Shown here: positions 23,846-35,199 of the stretch, piece by piece
How positions within the stretch are numbered: the stretch's first letter is position 1
Layout of the letters: each line of letters begins with the position of its first letter
Assembly (NCBI GenBank): GCA_944470555.2
Contig: OX104134.1
Location: 50,955,890 to 51,019,889 of the forward strand
Length of the DNA: 64,000 nt
Source of the DNA: Heterobilharzia americana
Lineage: Eukaryota; Platyhelminthes; Trematoda; Strigeidida; Schistosomatidae
Reading direction: 5' to 3'
Notes under the pieces: generated by a model
The model's database searches: none
The model's input: the letters and a program-made list of their open reading frames with translations, nothing else
Told to the model about the DNA's origin: nothing
Made by a program: the position numbers and the translations under genes

Positions 23846-26359
23846 TGCATTGTCGAACACTAGTAACTATAATCTCATGAAACTTGACACTCTCTAAGCA
23901 GTATAAATCTCGGTCATGTTGAATTTTATTCGGAATTTCAGGAAATCCGAACTGATTAAAAACCAACCTAATGACTGAATAGGTGTAGAAGCTTGAAGTT
24001 TACTGTTGTCAGTCAGTCAGGCAGTTGGCCAGTCAGTCATTTAGATTAGTAGATAATCCTCAGGTGTTTGGAGCGAAGTAAGTTGAGTTCCAGTCTCAAT
24101 GAGTATTAGATGCAGCCTTATTGAGAAGAGAACGCAAAACACATCCTTGATTCAGTGATTGGTATCAAATACAAGCCTTTTTCCTCCTACTTAACCATAT
24201 TCCCAGACTTCTTTTATCTTCAGAAGTAGAAATCTCCAGTTATTTGTATCAAACCACTTTTCAGTGATCTTTTTTTCCTGCTGTAAGCCTTTTCATATTG
24301 GTCCAATACACACCTTGATGCGTCATTTAGTAGTTCCATCCTCTTGAACTACATAAAAAATGGAATATATCTGTGGGCTACGATTTTCTCCCACACTAGG
24401 TGAGGGTTGCATAATCAGTAGTTCATTCTGCATGGAGCATCAGCTAGCTCTACTTGTATTACCTAGCAATCATATCACCTAGTCAGTAGTGAAACAAAAC
24501 CAACTACTGAGTTACTTATTCAGTAGTAAATGGTGCTTACTTAATATATTGCAAATTATGTTTACATTTTGATTTGTGTATTTTTACAGTGCTAAGATAT
24601 TACAATGAAATCATTGAAAAAAAGACTATCTAACATTCGAGTATCTATAGTTTATGTGATGTGATTTGATGTGATATGTATTATGCGTGTGTATTGCTCT
24701 GAAGAACTTTTTCTCATCGAAAGAAAATCCGCAATGTCTACTGTAATCTAATATCTTTTTTGCGAACCCTGTTTAAAACAGTTGACTTATGTGTGAAAAG
24801 CATTCTGTAAAAAACTACGCCAATAGTTAACGTAGTCCTGTAATTCGGCATCCATTGGAATACAAAAAGTGGGCAGTGCAATGATAAAACTGAATAAACC
24901 AGTGGTCTCAGATGCTAGAGCACAGTGCATATGCTTCCAGATTTCAGGATACATCAATAAATAATTTTAAAAAAGTCATGCTTTGCCATTTTTTAATGAT
25001 ATTTTTGTCCCAACTTATCCTCGGATTGCAATAATCCAGCACTCAATAGGATAAATGTATCCGCAGATCTTTCGCATTTCCTTTCAGCCATAAATATACA
25101 GAGTAGGTTTGTGAACCAGTGGGCTAATCACTGCTCAATTTGTATCAAATTACAGGCTCATAATCTCAGCCCACCAATTTTAATCCTGCTAAAGAGTAGT
25201 GCTCTTTATCTTCATCAAAAAGATATATAATATAGGATTTTAGTTCCCTAATCCATAAACGTGTCAGAAATTAATCAGTCAGTGATTGGAGAATTAACTA
25301 ATTATAACCTCATTTATATCACCATACGCCATGACGTGATCTACACAGCTAAAACAAATCATATATTCAGGAATCATCTATACGGTGACTAAACAAAATA
25401 TACGTGAATGGTTTTATAGTGGTGCAAACGTTTTCCAAAGAAAATTCTCCAGAGCAGAGCATTTAGAAATAAATGTGACCATTTGATGCTATCATACTAA
25501 GAAGTATTGGATACTTATTTATTTATGCCTTGATAACCCTCAGCAGTTTATACCTACGATGTCAACTAAGAAATAAAGCAGGACTTTCAGGCATGTTTAC
25601 TAGCAACTTACATTTCAGCTACTAGGTTGGAATGCAGTGGTCCATGCATTTCACTGATGTTAACTCATGATGTAATGTAGAAATCTCCAGTATCATTGCT
25701 TGATATCCATTTTCAGTAAAACTTCCGGTGCTTCCATAAGTCGAAGCTTCCCATCAGAATTGTGAAAGCATCATTAATTTTTTTCGCCTTTTAATGTTTC
25801 CCGTGGAGTGGTAAAATATAGGAAGTGTGGAAAATTGCTTTATAACCCAGTGAGTAGCTGCTAACATGCTGACCATGACACCTGATTGTCGTCCGCTTGA
25901 TTCCATGTAAAGTCACGACAACTCATCCCTAGTGTGTCTTTAACTGTCTTCACAACACGTGTACAGTAATATCGGCTTGACAGCCATCCGCTTAGTGTTT
26001 ACAGTTCACAATGAAAATCATCTTAAAATCAATCACTTCTCTGTTTAACTCACAAGTGAATTGCTGATGACTCTTATTACTAGTCAAACGTTAGATAATA
26101 ATGTTCCCAGTGAAATGCAATGGGTAAATTATGAGTGATCGACTGAGGTAATAATTAACTGAGACCAGTTAGATGAGATCGTATCTGATTTATATACCTT
26201 AACCTAACACTTCCAGTAATCTGATCAGTCATGCTAGACCACCATCCTTAAATACCTCCGGAACTAGGTAATCTGTCTCAGCCACCCTTCAGTGTTTCAG
26301 ATTACTTATAACTTTCTCAACTTATGAAAGCGCATATCTCATTGTTCCATTTATGATCC
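23846..26359. other. Mostly unrecognised; one possible tRNA-like remnant
   Basis: At 25845-25935 a plus-strand stretch (CCCAGTGAGTAGCTGC ... GCTTGATTCCATG) looks like the A and B boxes of an old tRNA-derived SINE, but I cannot assign a family. The rest is AT-rich with no coding evidence. Confidence 0.35.
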
Positions 26360-27720
26360 AGCTGGATGGTGGGGGAATGGAATAGCAGCTGGATGCCAGT
26401 TGAGATTTTCCTTAAAGCGTTCCGTCCACCGTTTCATTCGTTTCTCCTGTGAGTGAGTCCTTCTACTTTATAGTTGTCCAACCAGTTTTTTTGGTCAGTC
26501 CAAATAACTATCCACTGTTACCTGGCACCACAAACCTTTTCACCTCTATAGCCTTCACTACCCACTACCGCTTACAGTCATTGCGCAAACTCTTTGGCAG
26601 TCTTTATTTAAGTCACGTCTATTTCCCATTGTGCTCATCGCGTGGAGTGATTAGTTTACGTGCATCCAACATTTCAGAAGTAGTTGCTGAGATCCACTAA
26701 CCCTTTCTAACAACTTTCTGAGAATCAGTTACTGTTTTAACGCTATTTTCACAGTAGACTGGAGACAATCCCGGACTTCTTCAACATGACTAGGAAGTTA
26801 CTTACTCAAAGCATCCTTGGCACTATTACAGTAGAGCTGCTGTAATTTTTATAGGTCCATTTAAGCGAAAAGTAATGTTTTCTCGAACCAGCGCCTTATG
26901 AATGTCCATACACGTGAGCCAGAATCAGCTGCAGCCTTCTGTCGACCATCTTGAGCGGCAGTTGGTAGCAACGTAGTTTACACCTGTCCACCCTTGACCT
27001 GAGGTCTGTAGAAGGCACGTTTGACAGTGTATTTCTTTGTATCTTCAGTACGTATTGCTCAGAAATAGGTGGTTGTTTGAGGACGGATGTAGCATGCAAT
27101 CACCGTTGTCCATTCGTCCTTCTACGACTTCAAAAGTATCACACAAGTACCTATCTGACTGGCTCAGCCTACCCACTTGAGTATTAAAATTGCCTGCTAT
27201 GACAACCATATGTGAATGTCTAGTTTTCATTCGGCAGCTAGGCAGTTTTCAGTAGAACTCATCCTTTCCTTCATTTGTATCACAGTTTTCCGGGTCGCAA
27301 GCAGGGATTACAAAGTAATAAGGATGAGTTTCACTCTTCGTTTTAGTCTTCACTGCACTAATTGGTCGAACAGTGCACAGGCGACCGTCACTTGGAAACT
27401 AGCCAAGTGGCGTACTTGCTACCTTAGGCCTTAACGGTACACCTGCATCTGTAAGAATCTGAGGACTAGCCACTGAAACTCCAAAAGTGTTCTTCACACA
27501 CCCAGCAAACTGGCTAAGTAACTTGTAGTGAATAACCACAGTTGAGTCACGTATATGTGTCTCATAAAGGCAGCACACGTTCATGGCCGAAGATGGCACA
27601 GTTTTGGTTATCGAATACTGTCGTCCAACTTGATGGAAGTTATGGACATTGAGAGCTCAGATATTTTGTTCGGAGCGTGGTTTCAGGAGCCCAGGGATGC
27701 TGTTCCGTAAACTAAACTCT
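26360..27720 (-). mobile_element. Non-LTR retrotransposon remnant, endonuclease part
   Basis: Minus strand, broken frames. From 5' to 3': ICCLYET-like start of an AP endonuclease with ETHIRDSTVVIHYK (27599-27399), the VVIAGNFNTQVGRL block (27230-27045; usually AGDFNAQ, so one catalytic-region residue is altered), then the linker KRMKRWTERFKENLNW (around 26440-26390) that normally leads into the RT. No RT follows at lower coordinates, so the element is truncated. This is a different family from the RTE copies. Confidence 0.65.
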
Positions 27721-28334
27721 TTGCTAAGATACTCAGAGCTGAAGGAACTTCTGTGTTGATAGAGTTGAGTGGGAGGTCATCACTTCTCTTCTGCCCATAC
27801 ATTGAAAGGTTACTTTTTCCTAGAGTATCTAAAAAAGAAATTTTTTTAGTAACAGTACTGCTTGACCACGGAGCTCAAAAAACATATGCTTGAGGCCGAC
27901 CATATACAGCCTTTTTGAAGGTTTTAGGATTGACTTTAACTATCTTAAATTCAGCTAAAAATATTTTATTGCCAATAGCGGAATATCTCAGAACACGCAG
28001 GAGTATTCTACTTTTTGCATTGATTTTTTCATCTAGGTTTTTTTATACAGAAGGTAACATCAGCATGGACTGTTATTCATTTCCAGAAAACAGCTTTTTG
28101 CGCTTATTTCTTGTCTGGCAATTGGTACAACTTTGCTCTCAAGTCCCTGTACCAGCGTAGTTATTTGTAACAATAACTGGTCACTGCTTTACCACTAGTA
28201 GCACACTTTTGTGTTGTGGTAGGACGTCAAGTAGCAAATGTTTCCACCAGCCAATCTCATTGGGTCATCGGGATATACAAACCTGACCATCAATTCAAGA
28301 TAGTGGTTAATGGTGCAAACACCATTACTTATTG

Positions 28335-28400
28335 CTATATGATTTACCTTCGTCCTTAATAAGACGAAACGCCTGTCCTAGTTTTCATCGCCAGCTCCTT
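28335..28400 (+). mobile_element. Smα hammerhead fragment S5
   Basis: A short plus-strand remnant: CGTCCTTAATAAGACGAAACG followed by CCTGTCCTAGTTTTC matches the stem II, GAAAC, cleavage site and stem I 3' strand of Smα. The CTGA core and promoter are not seen. Short, so uncertain. Confidence 0.4.
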
Positions 28401-28429
28401 TCGAGCAAATAACGTAAAAAGGAAACATT

Positions 28430-28500
28430 TAGCAGGAAGCCGTGGACCTAGGTTTCATACTGTTTGACACTCGTCAGCAAGGTGCATCTGCAGCCTTAAT
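28430..28500 (-). mobile_element. SINE family D, ribozyme segment
   Basis: Minus-strand fragment holding the best family D hammerhead. The 5' boundary toward the promoter is not clear: the sequence at higher coordinates (from about 28510) is a Penelope-like 3' end, so the promoter seems to have been lost or replaced. Confidence 0.6.
28432..28491 (-). ncRNA. Hammerhead ribozyme of family D, core residues intact
   Basis: Read on the minus strand: outer stem I GCAG (28491-28488) with CTGC (28435-28432); inner stem I ACCTTG with CACGG and one mismatch; core CTGACGA (28477-28471); stem II GTGT with GTAT, weak because three of its four pairs are G-U wobbles; GAAA (28456-28453); stem III A28453-U28446, C28452-G28447, C28451-G28448 with loop TA; cleavage predicted after C28445 of GTC. 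All invariant core bases are present. The G-U pair next to the core in stem II may lower activity. Confidence 0.6.
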
Positions 28501-28509
28501 GGAACTGAT

Positions 28510-28665
28510 GTGGAAGATTTTACTATCACTAAAAATAAAAAAATATGAGGTGACAGGACTACAAAAGTTAGATGTTGGAAGTAATGTGATAGCATTGAAA
28601 TGATTATGAGTAATGATTATTGCTCAAAACGTCAAGTGAGTAATATTGCGTCGCCGTGCCTTATA
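28510..28665 (+). mobile_element. Penelope-like element 3' end, diverged
   Basis: This stretch (AATATGAGGTGACAGGACTAC, then AGATGTTGGAAGTAATGTGATAG, ending TTGCTCAAAACGTCAAGTGAG) is a diverged copy of the inverted arms at 33629-33883 and 34945-35199, in the same orientation as the right arm. No coding part remains. Confidence 0.6.
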
Positions 28666-29875
28666 TTAAAGAAACAAATCTAATATTTAAGTCATCAGTT
28701 TCAATTAGAGCACTGAATTATACAGAGTATCTCAGTTTAACCTGCTTCGTTTGGATGGACTAAAATAATATAGTGTAAAATCTATTACGATGCCTTTAAT
28801 CTGGTTGTCATAATCCGGAGGTCAACCTAGTTGGTTTCACTCGCACGCTTAAGTCACATATTTTTTCAAGAAAGGAATAAGGTATACGAATTTAACAAAG
28901 TCATGTTACCATGATCAGATTTCAGGTTTCAGTGTACCAATAGTGTGGAGGTGAAAATAGTTAGCTACAGTAAGTATGAAAACTAGGCATTGCGTACTTT
29001 ATATAACATTTTTTTTCTTCTGTAAACGACACCTGGTATGTTGGATTTGTAAGTAGGCCTGGAAAAAACAATGAAACATAAGTTTATAATTACACAGTAC
29101 TTGAATAGGTGAGAAAATTGACACATTTTCAGGCTTATGATAACATGGCAATTATAGAGGTAACAAGATGTCAATTACCACTGATGGATATACGTAAGTG
29201 ATCAAACCATTCTTGTGTAAATGTACCGAAAATGCTCTTAGCATTCAACATGTGGTGCAAAATGTCCCTTATGGAGTTGATACTCACTTGCCGTTCTTTT
29301 TAATCATTTATAACTCTGTGAGTTGTACACAACCTAATATATAGATATGCTGCTATATAGTCTGGTACGGCTATGAGCTTCCGTCTTCTGAGGTGACTGT
29401 AGTAAGCGTTGCGTATGCCGAAAACAGTCATATGCTAAGTAGAAAAACTAGGAGTGGCTGCATTAGTGCTCAACAACAATCGATGTAGTCTCTTGTTGAT
29501 GATCAAAGTTGTTATATAACTCAACTTTCCTACTTCGTTTGTGTTAGATGGCCGAAACTGATAACTCACGATTATAAGTGATACTGTTTATCGGTGATCA
29601 TAGCTGTGTGAAGTCATCTGCGCATCAAAATTATTCAAATAATATTGTTATTCCTTTTTAGTTTGATTTATTTAGGTTTGCTAATAACTTCACTTTCAAG
29701 CCGTGATTTTCACTAATGTAAACTGGCTGTCAAAGGGTTGGTGTTATGTTTAGCATTTTGGACTAATATGCAGCTATTCTGTCTCATGCTGTTTGCAGCA
29801 CACTACTTTTCAACCATATTCACAGATTCATATAATTTCCGTGCAAAATTTATTAAACGAACAAGAAAATAACTT
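28666..29875. other. No gene recognised
   Basis: AT-rich sequence without coding features. Short open frames only. Confidence 0.4.
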
Positions 29876-29990
29876 CAAGACAGTTTCATCATAGACTAGC
29901 ACTAGTCAGAGAACTATTAAATATCATGAAGCAACAAACAATTGTTTCCTTCTGGTATGGAAATCCTGCAAACTACCAACTGAATTACTA
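29876..29990 (-). mobile_element. SINE family B, decayed 3' fragment
   Basis: Minus strand: the tail motif appears as GTTTCATCATAGACTAGCACTAGTCAGAGAACTATT and is followed by a decayed ribozyme region (GTTTCCTTCTGGTATGGAAATCC). The promoter part is not recognised. Confidence 0.4.
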
Positions 29991-30104
29991 CCAGTGCTCC
30001 TTAATTGCTTACTTACAGATGAGTATCACATATACCTAATGAGAAGCGGTGACTTGTGGAATTGCCCAAGTCAAAAGTGAAGAACTCTGGATGATGGTCG
30101 CGCT

Positions 30105-30790
30105 GAAGTTGGAAAATGTATAACATTGAATTCCGGACTCTTTAGTTCATTCTGTCCTGTTATACTTCTGTGAGATATGGTCGTTAAAAGTTGAAGAAAT
30201 GAAGCAGTTACAGAGTTTTGATCAGAGCTGTCTTCATAGCATCGCTCGCGTTTTGTGGGACCACCGTGTGAGCAATGTTTAACTCAGGCGAAATGTACTG
30301 GGGAAGACAAGCAAGTTGATTGATGAAAAACTGAATCTTAGTCAACCGGGATGGCTTGGACACGTGTTGCGCATGCCGAGCCACCACCTACCTAAACGTG
30401 CTATGCTACGGGAAGCTGATTTAATTTGAAAGAAAGTTCAAGGTGCTCAGTGGGAGACCTGATACCAATCGACGAAGTCTGTGACTGTTGGCCTGAGCTA
30501 TGTGAGAAGATATAGACTGCTTGACTGGGGTCCCTAAGACAATGGGGATCAGTGGTTGGGGACTTTCGATGACATGACTAGAAATTGGTCACAGTGGTGC
30601 AAATACAACTACTACTTGAAGTGTTCTACAGCAAGAATATTCGCACTAACCTCTATTGTCAGATACTTTATTCTCTCATACTACTTTATCTTCCTTGATA
30701 TCACTCCTTTTATATCCATCTAGTCTTTATATGTTATTGTAAAGTTTGGCAACTTAAACCAATGCACTTGTGTGTGAGGTTCTATGTTGA
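30105..30790 (+). mobile_element. Non-LTR retrotransposon 3' end
   Basis: Plus-strand broken frames encode the C-terminal region of a LINE protein: KVEEMKQLQSFDQSCLHSIAR, then LWDHRVSN and PGWLGHVLRMPSHHLPKRAML, the usual region with RWLGHVLRM. Stops interrupt it (for example after HRVSNV). The 3' untranslated part includes GTTTGGCAACTTAAACCAATG (about 30745), shared with the fragment at 46985-47290. Same general family as 36840-38130. Confidence 0.7.
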
Positions 30791-32180
30791 TTTTGTTTGT
30801 CTGTCTGTCTGGGTTCTGGACCAGTAGCCGGATCTCTTTTTCGGTCACGGATGTGCACTACCGTGGAGTTGCATACTAGACAAAAACATCATTTCAGTAC
30901 TCTCACTTTTCAAAGTGTTCCACAATTTATATCAATCCATGAAGGAAACTTATTTGAAGGATTTCACCATCACAGCAACTCAATGAACATACGTATATAG
31001 ATATCATTAATTCCAGTTGATTTCATAACATTCGTTCAGATATGAGAGCAGGACTCAAGGAGGGAAGAAAATGTATTTTGCAAATAACTTTGCTTTCAGT
31101 ACTAAACAACCAGCCTAGGCAACATAAATTATCCAGGTACACTACAAATTTACTTACTTTCAGTTTGGATGTTTGATTGATTTCAGAGTGTTTTGCTACA
31201 GAATGAGACCAATTGGAAAACCAGTGGAAACCTGAGAGCACTAGACAGGTACTTTTTTTCCAAATGTCATACACATTTATAAAGAATTCAACTACTCATA
31301 ATGCTTATAAAATGCATAAATCAGCGAAAGAAATGGAGGACATAGTTATTTACAGTAAGAAATATAACTCAGTTATTAAACAAGTCAGTTAATCTTGTGT
31401 GATTCATGTCAAAATTATATCATGCAGAAAGCAGAATATAAAATGTGAAAAAGGTGTATTAAATTCGTCATTTATACTGATAAAAATATGATAATATAAT
31501 ATAATGGAGTAGCAAACGGTGGCTTGTTTTTAATTTGCTTTCTTGAAGTTCTGACGAAGAACTTTGACCGTCAAATGCAGCCGTATCAGTTTTTAGTGTC
31601 GATACTTTATCGTTACTCGTTACGTCATCAGTTCATGGAAACCAGGAACATTTACGAATAAGTGCTTACCAACCAGGTGAATGAATGATAATGGACTTGG
31701 GGTGAAACTTGATAGTCCCGAGCTCATTTCTTCACCAGGTAACACTCAATGAGCAAAGAATGCAGGCTGGAGTAGCTGTTCATTTTACTGATATCTCTCA
31801 CAGTGTTGTTATGAAAACACATACCTTGAAAAAGATGTAACTTTACATCATATCTGGTGGTAATACTTGATTTATATCCATAGTTAAGATAAAGGCTTTC
31901 ATTTGAAATTCTCAGATGATAGTTTCTTGAAATCCATAACGAATTAGAATACTAGTATTGATATTAATAATAACATTACTAATAATAATAATAATAATAG
32001 CGATAATAAAGAAGAAAAATGAAACAGGATGTTCAGGATTACTGGAAACAATACTTTGAATAACTATTGTTTAAGAGTTGTTCAAAATGTTTTTAGCATT
32101 TCAGTCACTTAAAACAAAGTCTATAAACTAGTTTGTAAATCTCAAAAAGGATTCAGTTTTTTATGACGGTTTTATTTTTA
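30791..32180. other. No gene recognised; AAT-rich simple repeat
   Basis: A simple repeat of ATA/AAT units lies at about 31955-32005. Elsewhere I see AT-rich non-coding DNA. A GAACCAGTGGAAACC-like patch near 31205-31240 resembles the tail of a family B SINE but is too short to call. Confidence 0.4.
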
Positions 32181-32460
32181 GGTTAGTATTCATCGCAGAC
32201 TGACACCAAGTGACGAATCATTGAAAAACTGGGGGCACTGGACAGTCGTTTTGTTCTAGAATGGTACTTTGCAGCAATACACACCCACAATCCCTCTAGG
32301 CATCCAACTCAGAACCTCCAAGTATCGCAGCGAGTGCTCTAACCGCCCAGCCACCGAGTCAGATTTCAACAGTTCATAGTTCCCTACTTCTTTCAATTTG
32401 CAATATAGTGTAACTATCACCAAAGGTATTTAGTTGGCATCTTCCTCACTTCCAACTGTC
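32181..32460 (-). mobile_element. SINE family B copy, decayed
   Basis: Minus strand: tail GTTAGTATTCATCGCAGACTG, stem I arm GGGCACTGGACAG, decayed ribozyme (core lost: TTGCAGCAATAC in place of CCTCAGCAGTGC), tRNA-like region (AACTCAGAACCTCC ... CAGCCACCGAGTC) and the 5' block CAATATAGTGTAACTATC. Followed at once by a TA microsatellite. Confidence 0.65.
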
Positions 32461-32464
32461 TGAG

Positions 32465-32486
32465 TATATATATATATATATATATG
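32465..32486. repeat. TA dinucleotide microsatellite
   Basis: About eleven TA units directly after the family B copy. Confidence 0.9.
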
Positions 32487-33628
32487 GCGTATTTCATATT
32501 ACATCTGTCACCTCAAAACGACCTAAGTAATGACGTTTACCGATTGTATAACAGAAGCACCCAATATGCTTTCATCAGTTCAGTTAGTCGTAGCAACTTT
32601 AAAAGACTATACGCTACCATTACATATTTTAAAATTCATATTTCACACCAAATAGCATGGAAGTTACAGTGATCTAAATGGGTGATATAAAAAATAAAAT
32701 AAATTTCAAGACCAGCCTTCCATCTGGTTACCAGCCCAATGAATTAGCAAAAGAAAACAGTTGCTGAATTCACCTACGCAATTATTTTACCATTTCTTTT
32801 GTTCATTGATACCCGTGTGTAAAGTGACTTTAAAGGAAGCAATTTCTGACATCTACGGCGATTCGCAACGCACACGAATCACTTTACCTCCAACATATGC
32901 AAGCAGTGCTGTTAAGGAGATTGCGTTACCCTCAGAACCGTAGTCATAATAGTCTGATTCTTAACCGTGACAATGATGACAGAAACCTCCCCAGAACTTC
33001 AGTGACATTATGTCGTAAAATTCACATTTTTTTCCAGAAACGTGACACGAAAACTATCCTCAGACCTACACCTGTTACTTGAATTTTTATTTTTAGTGGT
33101 CACAAGAATTAATCACTATCTTCTTCAGAAGTTGTATCAATCACTAATCAAAAAGTGTCATTTAGTAAATAACATTATAAGGATGAAATAATAATAGTGG
33201 TCAGAGATAGACAAAAGAAATTTTATGGGTTTCTTTTGTAAACTCCCATGTCAACAGTTGGGTATAGGCATTCTGCATAGAGGTGAACAAGAACTGTATC
33301 CACTGACAAAACAATCGGCACTTACTTTTAGTTGTTGGATATGAGATAATTATTTTTTAAAGTTGATAAAAGTTGCTGCTGCAGTGATTTCCAAAAGTGT
33401 GCGTTCTGTGAAGAATGGATCATGATGTAGGTAGCACCGATTACTTACTGATACTACTTTATCTGTCCTCAGAAACGCAGTATAACAAGGAATGATTCCT
33501 TTTAGTTCAGGATTCTTCACAAGCATATGCTCTTGGGTTTATTAACACGACCTTCAATCTTCATATTCAGTCTGTTACCAATAATCTGCTGAATAGGAAT
33601 TTAACAGTGATTCAGTTCCATAGTAGAT
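32487..33628. other. No gene recognised
   Basis: The plus-strand open frames at 32484-32672, 32761-32943 and 32897-33082 are short and have no recognisable motif. Some of this may be decayed Penelope-like sequence given its neighbour, but I cannot show it. Confidence 0.35.
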
Positions 33629-33883
33629 TTGTTCATTTGAATTATAACACACAGTGACATAGTATTATTTACTTGATGACGTTACGAGCATAAATTATCA
33701 CTGCTCATAATCATGTCAATGTCATCACGATACTTTCAACATCTGATTTGTATAGTCCTGTCACCTCATATTATTCGTTTCTCTTAGTAGTAAAATTTCC
33801 CATATCTCTGGTATAGGTGTTGCTTAATTTTTATTACATGTGTTGGATGTTGATTCGATGGACAAAACATTCAGTAATCAGTC
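33629..33883 (-). repeat. Left arm of 255-bp inverted repeat (Penelope-like 3' end)
   Basis: On the minus strand this is the 3' end of a Penelope-like element: it contains the last coding residues (LLNVLSIESTSNT) and the 3' untranslated sequence. It is the reverse complement of 34945-35199, with one mismatch that I could find (ATT against ACT near 33641) and no indel. Confidence 0.9.
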
Positions 33884-34618
33884 TCTCTCTCTGCACCTAA
33901 TTATATTGAACTTAAGTACAGTTGCTTTGTCCCACCCTGTTGTGTGGCTATTTGTTAATACATGCATTGCAATAGCTGGGTTTTCTTCTAGATTATTAAT
34001 CTTATTTAGGTCTGTCATTTTATATTTAGCTAAATTCCGATGTTCCACTAATCTAACTGATCCTGACCCACCAGTTTGATCAATGCACTTGACCTCGCAG
34101 TCATTACATGGAATTTGTTAGATTAGATTATTTTAGTTAATTAGTTCCATCTGGTTCTTGAGCCGACAAAGCTCATCTCTGAGTGAGTTAGTAGGTTTAA
34201 ATGCCACCCTAATTCCAGCTTTGTTGAGGTTCCTACGTAAAGTTTCTGATGTGCCTTCCTTACAGGGTAACACAAAGTAGGCTGTGAACTCCTTTCTACT
34301 TGTGTTGCCGCTATTATTCGTACTCGTGTTACTGTTATTTTTTCGTTTCCTGTGTATTCGTATGGATTTCTTAATAAACTGCGGAAGATAGTTATTAACT
34401 ATTAACGCTTCTTTTATGTGCTTCAGTTCTTTGTTTAGGTCCTTGCACTGACTAGTCAGTTTTCTAGACCGATCGCTTAGACATTTGACTAAACCCACCT
34501 TAACTGACATTAGATGAGATGATTTGACATTTAGATACCTGTTGGAATGTGTTGGTTTTCTGTGGACTGTAGTATCCGAACCATCATCTGTCCTTCGTTT
34601 TATCCTGCAGTCCAACAT
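33850..34618 (-). pseudogene. Penelope-like element C-terminal region with GIY-YIG domain
   Basis: Minus strand. An open frame of 161 residues (34618-34133) has the VHRKPTHSNRYLNVKSSH block after the RT and ends LRDELCRLKNQMELIN. Both are typical of the RT thumb and linker of Penelope-like elements. After a frame change the GIY-YIG nuclease region continues: CNDCEVKCIDQTGGSGSVRL, then VEHRNLAKYKMTDLNKINN and the end LLNVLSIESTSNT inside the left inverted arm. The GIY-YIG tyrosine site reads CID where functional copies have YIG-like residues, so the nuclease is probably dead. The RT core of this copy is absent. Confidence 0.75.
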
Positions 34619-34749
34619 AGGTGATTCTCCTTGTTCATTTTCAATCTCATAAATTAATTGGATTGTGTCTACTAGTGCGTTTATGTGTCAGAAGTCAACT
34701 AAATACTGACTCAAAACTTGCAGAACTAAGATATCGGTTGATGAATTCA

Positions 34750-34944
34750 TATTAGGCATACATTTGTGGTTGACCTCCACAATTTTCAAGCTTTAAGGCA
34801 AAGTGTACGGACAAACAAGAAGAGTAGCAATGGGATCATCAATATCCCCATTCGTAGCAGATATATTTATGGATACTTGGGAAAACATGGTGATGGTGGT
34901 GATGTGTGGATGACACATTTACTGTGTTGAAATGGAAACATATC
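34750..34944 (+). pseudogene. Penelope-like RT fragment on the opposite strand
   Basis: Plus-strand translation gives the RT block VAMGSSISPFVADIFMDTWE, a hallmark of Penelope-like RTs (GxxISPxxA-IFM). A stop follows within about ten codons, then it runs directly into the right inverted arm (LITECFVHRINIQHM, the protein end). The part between RT and C-terminus has been lost. Confidence 0.7.
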
Positions 34945-35199
34945 GACTGATTACTGAATGTTTTGTCCATCGAATCAACATCCAACACATGTAATAAAAA
35001 TTAAGCAACACCTATACCAGAGATATGGGAAATTTTACTACTAAGAGAAACGAATAATATGAGGTGACAGGACTATACAAATCAGATGTTGAAAGTATCG
35101 TGATGACATTGACATGATTATGAGCAGTGATAATTTATGCTCGTAACGTCATCAAGTAAATAATACTATGTCACTGTGTGTTATAGTTCAAATGAACAA
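34945..35199 (+). repeat. Right arm of 255-bp inverted repeat (Penelope-like 3' end)
   Basis: The same 3' end as the left arm, on the plus strand, so the two copies point outward. Length is identical at 255 bp. The near-identity contrasts with the decayed coding pieces between the arms. Confidence 0.9.

Noticed and set aside
31550..31590. Hammerhead-like CTGACGAAG ... CCGTCAAATGC
   Set aside because: No GAAA in the right place and no stem II closing pair.
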